A stretch of DNA of 64,000 nucleotides, taken from the NCBI RefSeq assembly GCF_932526225.1, contig NC_064037.1, forward strand, positions 7,918,203-7,982,202, in the 5' to 3' direction. How positions within the stretch are numbered: the stretch's first letter is position 1; the number at the start of each line of letters is the position of its first letter. Shown piece by piece: positions 42,128-51,500 of the stretch. This DNA is from Nematostella vectensis (lineage: Eukaryota > Cnidaria > Anthozoa > Actiniaria > Edwardsiidae). The position numbers were made by a program, and so were the translations under genes. The notes beneath the pieces are model-generated. The model had not been told where the DNA came from, did no database searches, and worked only from the letters and a program-made list of their open reading frames with translations.

Positions 42128-42765
42128 AGGCTGAGGGGCAGGTATCTAATAAGTAGCCATAATGTGTAAATAAACGCAGTGCACAATGTGTTAAGCTTAA
42201 CAATAATTGCGTGAAAAGTTGTGATACTGCAAAAGTGCGGACAGAAATTCACAAATTTATCGAAAAACACTAAAAAATACGTTTCAGCTGCCGCGGGAAT
42301 CCTGTGGTTCGACCCAGTCCGCGCGCGATCGTTGTATCGCTCTGTCAAAATGTCCACGACGTTTTACTAACGTTTTCCAAAGTTCGTAAACCTGTAAGTC
42401 TAGCACTAACAACTCTACTCTACACTAAATTATGGAACAAACACAGTTCATGAGAAGGATAATAAACAAGTAAGTTATGAGTTCTTTGTTAGTTTACTTG
42501 TGTGGCAAAAACGTAGCGCTTGTGTCTTTCCAAACGGCTCGCTTTTCTTGCTTGTACTTGAATGAAGACGACGGTTGCCTTGGTCGCTCGTCTTTCTGTC
42601 TCCAAATCGGCGAATTTTGTCCTCTTTTTTCACTGTCCCTTCGTCCTGACTTCGTACAGCTGTTCCTCTTCGCGGATGTACTGTAAGGTCTTGGGATGTG
42701 TTTGAGAATGATTTTGGCGTGTATTTATGGCGTTTTACGGCTCAGAAACTCACTCACTGCCACCA
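42128..42765 (-). other. 5' untranslated leader of the Gypsy element
   Basis: Sequence between the 5' LTR and Gag. Contains the primer-binding candidate next to the LTR and no conserved coding sequence; forward ORFs here are not supported. Confidence 0.6.
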
Positions 42766-42851
42766 TGTTGTAAGTGCGAGTCTCCTTTATTCATCTAACC
42801 TAAGCCCATGACGTCACAGGACATCTTACAAATATGGGCAGTCATACAACA
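42766..42851 (-). repeat. 5' LTR of the Gypsy element
   Basis: 86 bp, matches 37970-38055 except at the GACGTCA/GACCTCA and GGCAGTC/GGCAATC positions; followed by the TTTGT target duplicate. Confidence 0.93.
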
Positions 42852-42872
42852 TTTGTCGAAAGTAACTTATAA

Positions 42873-42976
42873 TTAAACTCATCGTCTGATAAGTTTGGGG
42901 TCAGGTACTGGATTGCGACGGCCCACGAGCCGCGCTCTCCCAGGGAACCATGGCAACTAAGCCACAATCCCCCGCC
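42873..42976. repeat. Split direct repeat A, outer copy
   Basis: Matches 43231-43334 almost perfectly through the GCCGCGCTCTCCCAGGGAAC segment; differs at AAGCC/AGGCC and after CCACA. Marks the 3' terminus of the element on the minus strand. Confidence 0.9.
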
Positions 42977-43118
42977 CACCCAGGGAGTACCCGTCACACT
43001 GATTACTCAGTGGAAAATATATATATAGTATATATATATATATATACCTACCTAAAAAGAAGAGGAGGGAGGGCGGGGCAAAACAAACTCATCTGAATCT
43101 CTGCAAGTCGAGCACGCT

Positions 43119-43334
43119 ACAAAAACATGCGATAGGGGGCGCCTACAGCGAGCTCAGGGGCAAGCACTAGAACCCGGGCTCGCGCGGTCAGACTAGATTT
43201 TAACCTCGTCTAAATTGCATTTAGACACATTTAAACTCATCGTCTGATAAGTTTGGGGTCAGGTACTGGATTGCGACGGCCCACGAGCCGCGCTCTCCCA
43301 GGGAACCATGGCAACTAGGCCACATACCCCCGCC
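43119..43334. repeat. Internal fused repeats B and A
   Basis: Repeat B (43119-43230) directly joined to repeat A (43231-43334), with the junction at GACACAT|TTAAACTC. Between this and the outer A copy is an (AT)n tract at 43018-43046. Confidence 0.9.
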
Positions 43335-43440
43335 AAAAAGGTGCTTGAAAAGGAGGGAGAGTGGCATGGGCCATGGGACCTCCAGACCCCAAACGAAACA
43401 AGCACCACATACACGCCAGTGAACATGGGAGACTGATTTA

Positions 43441-44481
43441 TTAGACTAGTTTACTGGAAGCCCCCGCTAGAACGTCGACTGGCGTGCGGATATAGGAGCG
43501 ATACGCGCCGCTGGTCCAGCGACCGAGAGTCTGTATCAAGTGGTCTGGTAGGCCATTGCGGACCGCCACCGTGGCGGCTCCTATGCGGAAGCTATGGCTA
43601 GAATAGTTACCGGGAACGCCTTCGAGCTGGAGAATTTCTCGGAGCCAACTAGTAAGCTTTTGACGGGATAAGGGCTGACCTGATTCCATTACGAACAACG
43701 GGCCGGGCGGGCCACCTCTGCGGGTGAGGTACCCTAGCACCGCCTCCACGGCGCGTACAGGGGGCTTGGCTCTACAGATGAAGACGTGTGTTCCCTTTCT
43801 AAACGGGTCAGTTTTGGACGCCTTCACGTGAATGCGCAGCATGGTTGGATTAGACATAGAGTCAACGGAGATGTCCGGGACATTTAAATGGAGATCTGGC
43901 GAAAAAATGCTACTACTGTTGACCATGAACTCTGATGCGCGTAAGAAACCGGAGTAGGCCAGGCAGCATGCGGCCCAGAACATAGCATGGTCAAACAGCG
44001 TTAAATCCAGATGCTTATGAATCATTGACATGACCTCGGTGGTGACGGGAAGGCGCGAAGAGGGTGGTGTGCCTAGCGTGCGCTTTATGCCACGTAGAAC
44101 CCTTTGCAATCGCAGGCGACTGGCAAGCGGGTCAGGGAACCCTTGCTCGATGTGTAGGGCACGTACGCTAGACATGTAGACATTAATGGATGAAGATTGC
44201 AGAGAACTGGACAGGTAAGTAGCGAACAAACAAAGCGTCCATTTGTTCGCGGGGCACTGGGAACCCGACGACGGGTGAAGTTTACCGATCTGAGAGCAGA
44301 ACTCGATGAATCTTTTTTGGCCCGAAGCGTAAGACCTCCGTGTAGACTGGGCTAAGCCTTGTAGTAGCAGCTCCCGGCATCTGGCTTCGAGGTTGGCTGT
44401 GTTAGCTCCACCAGGACCGCCTGGGGTATTGAGGTAGGTGACGGGGCAGCCCAAGGCGCGAGTGTGACGAAGGCCTGCCAA
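43441..44481 (-). CDS. Tyrosine recombinase of the DIRS-order element
   Basis: 346 codons, open. Visible catalytic features: first arginine box SGFLRASEF, then HSFRIGAAT (H-x-x-R) and LGRWTSGAYRSYIRT with the nucleophilic tyrosine. N-terminal part has the core-binding helix region RRSYASGQKRFIEFC. It would join the circular cDNA to the target without making a target duplication. The start overlaps the end of the RT/RNase H frame by 130 bp, as is usual in these elements. Length is normal for the family. Confidence 0.9.
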   Translation of the reverse strand: MAGLRHTRALGCPVTYLNTPGGPGGANTANLEARCRELLLQGLAQSTRRSYASGQKRFIEFCSQIGKLHPSSGSQCPANKWTLCLFATYLSSSLQSSSINVYMSSVRALHIEQGFPDPLASRLRLQRVLRGIKRTLGTPPSSRLPVTTEVMSMIHKHLDLTLFDHAMFWAACCLAYSGFLRASEFMVNSSSIFSPDLHLNVPDISVDSMSNPTMLRIHVKASKTDPFRKGTHVFICRAKPPVRAVEAVLGYLTRRGGPPGPLFVMESGQPLSRQKLTSWLREILQLEGVPGNYSSHSFRIGAATVAVRNGLPDHLIQTLGRWTSGAYRSYIRTPVDVLAGASSKLV

Positions 44482-45428
44482 TTAAAACGAGACAGTGCGT
44501 CAGCGACGGAGTTCTCCACGCCGGGAACGTGCGCCGCAGAGAAGGAGAACCCTTGCCTGGCCGCGACTAGAAGCAGACTGCGTAGCAAATGCATAATGCT
44601 AGGAATGCGTGAAGTCCGCGAGGTCAGAATACAGACGACCGCTTCGTTGTCTGTTCTAAACAGGACGTGTTGTTTCCGCCACGAATGCCCCCACACGTGA
44701 GCCGCGACGACTATGGGGAAGAGCTCCTTATACGCGATAGATTCGAACTTTTGAGGCCCCGTCCACACGCCGTTGAACCACCTGCTGCGGTGAAAGGCCC
44801 CGTAGCCCATGACGCCCGCCGCGTCAGATGTAACCACTGTCGTTGGTGTGGCTGCCATCCCCGGGTACAGCCAGAAGGACACGCCGTTCCACGAGGCGAT
44901 GAAGTCTCTCCACCACTGGAGGTCAAGTCGCAGCTTTGAGCCGATGCGAATTAGATGTTGGCGGTGACGGAAGCAGCGCAGCTGGTCGATCATGCGTCGA
45001 ATAAAGGTGCGGCCCGGCCAGACCGCTTTGGCGGCATGATGGAGGTGGCCAATAAGGGACTCGAGTTCGTGCCTCGTGCACCATTTAAGCGATGACCATT
45101 GCTCCAGAAGACCACGAATATCGGCGAGGTTTTCCTCCGGGAGCTTAGCGATCCTATTGACGGTGTCGATCTGGATACCGAGTACAGTGAGAATGGTAGA
45201 GGGGCCCTCGCACTTCCCGGGGTGCAAGGGCAAGCATAGCTCGCTGCACACCCTTAGAGCCGTAGCTAGATTGAGGCTACACACTGACGAGTTGGGGGGA
45301 CCCGCCATGATAAAATCATCAAGGTAGTGTACGAGGTGGGTCACCTGATAGTTGATCACCAGTATCCACTCGACAGCGGAGGCTACGCTATTGAAAATGA
45401 AAGGGGCTGATCGAAGGCTGAAAGGCAA
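44352..45428 (-). CDS. Reverse transcriptase (palm) and RNase H of the DIRS-order element, 5' truncated frame
   Basis: 358 codons from an internal methionine. RT palm and catalytic box LVHYLDDFIMAG; connection region; RNase H with VVTSDAAGVMGYGAF, FRTDNEAVV and ENSVADALSRF. The N-terminal RT fingers lie upstream in other frames (next entry). Together with the recombinase it forms the pol module. Confidence 0.85.
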   Translation of the reverse strand: MPFSLRSAPFIFNSVASAVEWILVINYQVTHLVHYLDDFIMAGPPNSSVCSLNLATALRVCSELCLPLHPGKCEGPSTILTVLGIQIDTVNRIAKLPEENLADIRGLLEQWSSLKWCTRHELESLIGHLHHAAKAVWPGRTFIRRMIDQLRCFRHRQHLIRIGSKLRLDLQWWRDFIASWNGVSFWLYPGMAATPTTVVTSDAAGVMGYGAFHRSRWFNGVWTGPQKFESIAYKELFPIVVAAHVWGHSWRKQHVLFRTDNEAVVCILTSRTSRIPSIMHLLRSLLLVAARQGFSFSAAHVPGVENSVADALSRFNWQAFVTLAPWAAPSPTSIPQAVLVELTQPTSKPDAGSCYYKA

Positions 45429-46080
45429 GGCGAGGTCTACGTAGAAGTAGTTGCGCTACTTCATTCCGAGGAGGTAACGGTCTGATGGATGAACGGGGAT
45501 GTTCCTGTAGGCTGCTAGAACATCAAATTAAGCTAGAAGCGCTCCGTTCCCCAGACCGTCGGCCAGTTGGAGCACGTCATCCACCCCAATGTAATGGAGT
45601 GCGAAAAGGTCCCCATCGATGCCGTCATTGACGCTTGCTCCCTCTGGGTAGGATAGATCAACGATAAGTCGTCATTTGTCTGGTTGGCCCCGCTTGGGGA
45701 TGACCCCGAATTTGATAATATGAAAGTTTGCGAACAGCGAACCCTTCCCAAATGCACTTCGTTCGCCAGGTATTCGTCTATGACGCCCGGGAACTCACTA
45801 GCAGACTTGCTGTTCTTAGTGGCCGATCTCAGAGATAGCCTACCATCGAAGCCAATCCGAAAGCCCTGGCGGATGCCGTCGATCACAAAAAGGTAATTTT
45901 TTTATCGGGGTGATCGCCCAACTCCCAAGCGAAACGGTTGGGATTGAGAGGCGTGACGGACGACACGGGGGGCAGTATGGCTGCAAAGGACACGAAAAAC
46001 ACCCGTCAGGGAGAGGTTGGGTGGAGGGTGTAACGGAAATGAGAACAATGTAAGCAGAGTCCCGGATGCTTGGACCCCAC
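45429..46080 (-). pseudogene. Broken N-terminal RT region of the DIRS-order element
   Basis: Minus-strand fragments of the RT fingers: a frame with FAWELGDHPDKK (about 45905-45945), a shift at a T-run near 45897-45903, then IDGIRQGFRIGFDG (45845-45886) and SASEFPGVIDEYLA (about 45780-45810), and then the FDVLAAYRNIPVHPSDRYLL stretch (45460-45530), ended by a TAG near 45455. At least two stops and one frameshift separate these from the intact palm, so the RT is not translatable as one protein. Confidence 0.75.
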
Positions 46081-46084
46081 TTGC

Positions 46085-46610
46085 TGGACGGCGAGGGCCG
46101 TATAGGCCGCCAAAGGCCACACAGGCCGCCGAGTTCCCCCGTGACGCAGAAACCGCACAGGGCCGCGAAGGCCACTAGGCCGCAAAGGGCCGCCAACTAG
46201 GCCGCCAGGGGCCGCAACTAGGCCACCCTGGGGGGGGGGGACTAAGCCACCCAGGGGCCGCAACTAGGCCGCAAGCGGCGCAACTAGGCCGCAAGGGGCC
46301 GCAACTAGGCCACCAGGTGCCGCAGCTGAGCCACCAGGGGCCGCGACTAGGCCACCAAGGGCCGCAACTAGGCCGTAAGGAGTGAACTAGGACACCAAGG
46401 GCCACAACACGGCCATCACGGGCCGCAGTTGGGCCACCAGGGGCCGCAACTAGGCCACCGGGGGGCGCAACTAGGACGCACGGGCCGCAACTAGGCCACC
46501 AAGGGCCGCAACTATAGGCCACAAGGGGCCGCAACTATAGGCCGTAAGAGCCGCAATTAGGCCACCAAGGGCCGCAACTAGGCCACCTAGGGCCTTTGAA
46601 GCGTTGGGGA
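46085..46610. repeat. GC-rich minisatellite inside the DIRS-order element
   Basis: About 25 degenerate units of roughly 18-24 bp such as GGCCGCAACTAGGCCACCAA. Located between the Gag-like and RT frames. On the minus strand it reads as Gly/Pro/Trp/Cys-rich peptide (GPWWPSCGP), a composition artefact. Such an array is not a usual part of these elements. Confidence 0.9.
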
Positions 46611-47287
46611 TGGTAGTGGGTCGCTACAGCCATGTATATGGAGAATGCCTCCACCCAGGACACGATGTCCTCTATAGCTTGCTTGGGCTTCCGGGATTGT
46701 GTAGCGGTCGAGATGAGCCGCCCATCCAGCATCAATAGTGGCTCCGCTTCGGTGGTTGGGGAGCAATTGGTGGGCAGCAAGTCCCTCAAGTCAACATAGT
46801 TGCCAGTGACAATTTGGGTGACCATTTTTGCCGGGACCGGGGGTTATCCCGTCCCTACCACAAGGGGCTGGAGTGGGGCAGTTTGGGGGGCAGACACTGG
46901 GGACACAGCAGGAATGGACACACCGGCAGCGGTGGAGAAAGGGGCACCTGGGGCCGAAGAGGACAGCAAGCTACCCGAATATGATCGCGGGCAAGAGTTC
47001 ACCGAAAATGTTGAAAGAAAACTTTGACCGCCGGATTGGATATTCAGTGACCTACAGGGGATTGTTGTTGAGGTCGTTGGTAGCGGTTTGAGTGGTGTTG
47101 CTGGCAGTGAGGCTGTCATGTCCCCCGGAGCTGTCGATTGGAAAGATGGCGGCTTCTCACTCTGAATTCCGGTCTTGTGATGGCTCTTATTTTCCAGGCT
47201 GGCCATCGCTCTCTGAATCTCCTCTCTTATGAGTTGTGTGAATGACAAAGGGGGGTTCGAGCTGGTGCTGTCTTCTGGCGAAAGCAT
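46535..47287 (-). pseudogene. Gag-like ORF of the DIRS-order element, interrupted by a stop
   Basis: One minus-strand frame from ATG 47287: PPLSFTQLIREEIQRAMASL at the N-terminus, Ser/Pro/Thr-rich middle, stop at 46844-46846, then in the same frame AKMVTQIVTGNYVDLRDLLP and WVEAFSIYMAVATHYHP, running into the GC-rich array. The second part resembles the region before the RT in DIRS-order Gag proteins. The in-frame stop and the array suggest it is not functional. Confidence 0.65.
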
Positions 47288-47300
47288 GTTGCCGTTAGAA

Positions 47301-47413
47301 ACAAAAACATGCGATAGGGGGCGCCTACAGCGAACTCAGGGGCGAGCACTAGAACCCGGGCTCGCGCGGTCAGACTCGATTTTTAACCTCGTCTAAATTG
47401 CATTCAGACACAT
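47301..47413. repeat. Split direct repeat B, outer copy
   Basis: Matches 43119-43230 with about five differences; ends GACACAT at 47413, the 5' terminus on the minus strand. Confidence 0.9.
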
Positions 47414-48354
47414 GAAAATGATTTCAACCGGGAAAAGTCTGTTATCAATAACGCTAGCAATCGGGCGCGTTGGTGGAATGAACGTTTACCGTAAAATCAA
47501 TTTAAAATAATTTAATGTATCATTATTTTTTATATTCAAATGATACAGGATTTGCCTCTGTATTTTAGTGTGCCAAGTTTAAATCTGATTTTATCCAAAA
47601 TAGAATATGGAATACAGGTAACGGAACAGGCGATTTCAGTTGTACGAATTGTTTTGACAATCCCTAAGGCGAACGAAAGCTTTTTGCCGATAATAATATT
47701 ATATATTTTTTTGTATTTACCTCAATCACACTTCTTCATGCCAGATTCAAGAGAGCGTCTTTCGGTTTCCCATTCAGCGAAGTTACAATTCGTAGTTCTG
47801 TACCAAATGTCAGGGTCTCCAGAATGCTTTCGCCTTTTACAAGTTTACCTTTCTTGGGGATAGGAGCTCACCATATAAGACTGAAGTCACATTTGTGATT
47901 TTTACAGTCTTTTATATTATAAACTTTGGCTTTGTAGCATGTTTAGCAAACGACGAAAGAAAAAATTTGAAATATTTTTTTTTTCTGTACGCGCACGTTC
48001 TCACTTTCGCGCCATTCAATTTTCGACCAATCAGAGAGCGAGGCACATCAGACAACGAGACACATTCTCGTTCCCAGAGCTCCTCGCTCCATGGTGACCG
48101 CGGAAACTTTATGGTAGACAGAGCGGACAAACATCGCGAATGCACAGTACGCATTTGATAAAGAATGGAAAAACATGGCGGACGAAAAGTGAGGTTTTTC
48201 GTATGTTTTCATAGACCTCCACTCTATTCGGCCGCCATGTTTTCAAACTCTAACCTTAGCTCATTGCGCATGCGCGACACTCTTACAAATTACCCGGGTT
48301 CCCTGTGGCGCTATTTTCCCATGAGCCTCTGTCCCTTGATATAAAGTCAAAAAC
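47414..48354. other. Intergenic; presumed TMEM65 promoter region
   Basis: AT-rich to about 47980, then higher GC up to the TMEM65 start. AACATGGCGGACGAAAAG at 48173 and CCGCCATGTTTTCAAACTC at 48232 are inverted copies of a GGCGGC/ACATGGC motif, as often seen near housekeeping promoters. No ORF is supported; 47540-47863 and 47895-48158 have no recognisable content. Confidence 0.4.
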
Positions 48355-48598
48355 ATGTTGTCTGTGTTCCTGTGCGGCTGTGGAAAAATGGCAGGCTTTT
48401 CTGCCAGATCTAGAGCACTTCTGATTTACAACGCTTCCCACATACAAGCAAGTACAGTGAGGATAACAAAAAGACATTTATATCGAGGGAAAGGCTTCGT
48501 AGCAAATCAAAAAGTGGCGGACAATTTCGTGGACTCCTTGACAAATCTTGAGCGTGGTTACCTACAGCATGCTCTCAGCAAACATCACGACAACGAAG
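48355..48598 (+). CDS. TMEM65: TMEM65 exon 1
   Basis: ATG at 48355; a second methionine at codon 12 (MAGFSARSRALL) is an alternative start that also gives a basic, mitochondrial-type N-terminus. Ends SKHHDNE plus one base at GTAGGG. Confidence 0.85.
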
Positions 48599-51500
48599 GT
48601 AGGGTGATCGCAAAAATTATTTATTGTCTGTTTGTTGAGTCATAAACGATGGGTTAAGTTTTGTGGTTTAGGTGTGTAATCCTAGTTTACATTCAGGCCA
48701 TAACCACCTCGTGATGGGTTTGTTGACATTTTGTTCAAACGTCACGGGAAATCCACTTGTTGATACAGTCGAACCTCTATTAAGCGGTCACCCCCGGGAC
48801 TTAGCTTAGTGACCGCTTAATAGAGGTTGATCGCTTAATAGAGGCTTCACTATTTTCGCCCCTGAATTAGCGTAAATCGGGCTGTAATTATATGTAAGAA
48901 CTTTTTATTATAATAAACAACAGTAACAATCATGTCAGCCCTAAGACGGGGCCTGGTGCATTCCAATTTGATCCAGAAATGTTTGAAACCGCCTAGTCAG
49001 TTTGTTTTTGCCTATACGGCTCTTGTGGCTTTGCCCAATTCTATGGGCATGAGCTACTTTTGCTGGCGTTATGTAAAGTAAATAAGTGCGTTAAGGTGAT
49101 GTTACACGCATTGTATCCGTCGATATCCGTCATTAAGCGTTTGCGCGATTTTGAAAGCCGTACCCAAAAACTCACAAATCTGACCCAGTTGCATTCATTC
49201 GGGGATACCATGAATACATGACTGAGTGGGAACCAGCACTAGAAGATGTTTACAAACTTATGCGGGAACCAACTAGCATAAAGGATCCGAATGCTGTTAC
49301 AATCGTAAGAGAAAAAGCCGACAAAACTGTGATGGATGGAGACGGTCACCCGAATACTCTAGTTGACGATTACAAAGTTATGAGGCATATTCCCAAACTG
49401 ATGTCAACGTGGGTTACCAAATATCTCAAGAGACCTACGAACTGTGAGAAAGTCGTAGTCAAAGGGAAGTGGGTGAACAGAGGTGGTGGCTATGGACTCG
49501 AGATTCCTTGTGAATACATATTTGAAGGTGACAGTTTTTCTTCTAGCTGGCTAAAGCGGAAATTGGTTATCGAGGAATTTGATATGACTGATCCGCGCAA
49601 GACCACACAAGTCTCACAAGGCGATTAGCCATAGTAATTAGATTAGACAGTTAAAAATATGACGAAATATGACGTGCACTATCTGTTGTCATGCAGACAA
49701 ATATTGATGATGACCGTTTAATAGAGGTGAAAAACAATGAAATCAACCAATTGGGACCCTCCTTTGGTGACCGCGTCCGCTTAATAGAGGTGACCGCTCA
49801 ATAGAGGTCAAATTTACAGTAAACATAAGGGGGAAAATTCGGGACATTGGTAAATGACCGTTGAATAGAGGGTGACCGCTCAATAGAGGGCCGCTTAATA
49901 GAGGTTCGACTGTATTATGAAGCTTACAAAACTATCACCATCGTTATCTGATGGACTTGTTAAAAGAACCTTTAAAACTCAATAGTAAAATTTGCTTCGA
50001 CAGTCTGTGGCATTTTTAGTTGTATTTGTGAATTTTTAGTCAAGGATAAAATAGGCTTACTGTACAGTGACGGTTTTAATATCATATGGAGATTAAAAAT
50101 AACTTGATTGAATGTAGCTTATTACAGTTAATTGAACAATAGTATTATATCCTTAGTCTTATCCTGCTACGAATTACTCCAATGCCATCAATTGTCTTCA
50201 TATCCCTAATGGTCTTATTGTTGTGCTAAAACAGATGATCAAGACAAGGGAAAGCCACCAACAGTCCATCAGCTACGACTTAGTAAGATGTAATCAAATC
50301 AAAATTATCAAAAAAACAATCTCCTTCTATTTGAATGTGCAACTTAATTAAGCTAGGTACATAAGATATCAAAGATGTTGGGTGGGAAAGGCTTTTTTTG
50401 TTTAAACTTTTGGAAAATGTGATTCCACATACTGTATGCAAATAAATAAACACAAACACAAAGAATAAAAACGTTTTGAAGCAAAAACTTTGTAGCTTTC
50501 ATTATTTTCACACAGATACACTAGAATAGCATCATTTCAGATGAGCACTTTCTTGCTGTTTTTTTTTGTTATTTTCAATCACATTTTTTGTTATTTCTGT
50601 TATAAAAAACATAATCCAATCATTTGATTGTTCTTTATAGAGCATTCTTTCAACTGACCAAAGTTGATCTGCAAATATGCTATTTTATATTTAAGAAGAA
50701 CTGTACTTGTCAAAGTCTGGTGGCATTGACAGCTTAACATAGGCATGTTCCTTTTATATAGCACATGTTTGTGTTTAAGAATTCTGACCTTCCATCACAA
50801 TAGACAAAAAAAGCAGTGTGATACTGTAACTCCATGGCATTTATTTGTTTATAATACTTTTAACTCTTTTCTTCTTTAGATGCTTTCCACTGTGCTGTCC
50901 CATTTGTAGGATTTGGTTTCCTTGACAATGCTATTATGATTATAGCTGTGAGTAGCCAATGACATGTTTGTAACCACAACCCAATATTCTAACTTATTGA
51001 GAGTTTCATTTGCATAAAGTCTGATTAAGTTATCCGCCCAATAGGGGCTACTCACAGGATAAAATCCCTATGCAACTGGTAGTTATCTGGCAGATAAAAT
51101 AGCGTTGCACAAAGTGTGGATAGAAGGCTGATAACTATCCGCTGAATAGCCATCATTAACCACTAAATGGCTTCTCGTCTGTTTTTACTTCAAACAAAAT
51201 GGTGACCGTTAAAAGAGCTACAAAAAGTGCCAGAAAACAAACAGTTTATTGAGGCAAAGTGCACATAAATCATGGAAAAGTGTTAAGGGTTTAATCATGG
51301 AAAAGGGTTTATAGCTTCCTATTGCCTTGAGGGAGTCACATTTCTTGACAGAACAGAAAATATAGATTGATTCAGTTCTGCCAGAGCTGCATGTAAGTTT
51401 ATATTTCATTGTGAATTTACCAACTGTAAAATTCTAAGTTTTGCATGTGTTTCAACTTGCAATGTGTCTAAATTTATCTAAATTCTGACAATAAATTAGA

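Larger units (their letters stand above)
37970..42851 (-). mobile_element. Ty3/Gypsy LTR retrotransposon (mag-like), damaged
   Basis: Two 86-bp direct repeats (37970-38055 and 42766-42851) start TGTTGTAAGTGCG and end CATACAACA, differing at two bases. The flanks carry a 5-bp target duplication TTTGT (37965-37969 and 42852-42856). On the minus strand a primer-binding candidate TGGTGGCAG lies right after the 5' LTR (42765) and a purine tract GAAGGGAGG right before the 3' LTR (38056-38064). Coding order Gag, protease, RT, RNase H, integrase on the minus strand. At least one nonsense and one frameshift break the frame. No envelope gene is seen. Confidence 0.95.
42873..47413 (-). mobile_element. 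Tyrosine-recombinase retrotransposon (DIRS order, Ngaro/PAT type), degenerate
   Basis: Termini are split direct repeats. Repeat A (TTAAACTCATCGTCTGATAA start, about 104 bp) occurs at 42873-42976 and 43231-43334. Repeat B (ACAAAAACATGCGATAGGGG start, about 112 bp) occurs at 43119-43230 and 47301-47413. In plus orientation the order is A, B-A fused, ORFs, B, the diagnostic layout for Ngaro/PAT elements. ORFs on the minus strand: Gag-like, RT/RNase H, tyrosine recombinase. No integrase and no LTR. The recombinase is open; upstream frames contain stops and frameshifts. Confidence 0.9.
48599..50234. other. TMEM65 intron 1 outside the transposon
   Basis: Besides the 1147-bp TIR element, about 490 bp of AT-rich sequence without further features. 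Confidence 0.5.

Noticed and set aside
46006-46534. Gly/Pro/Trp-rich minus-strand ORFs
   Set aside because: Translation of the GC-rich minisatellite in the DIRS-order element, not a conserved protein.
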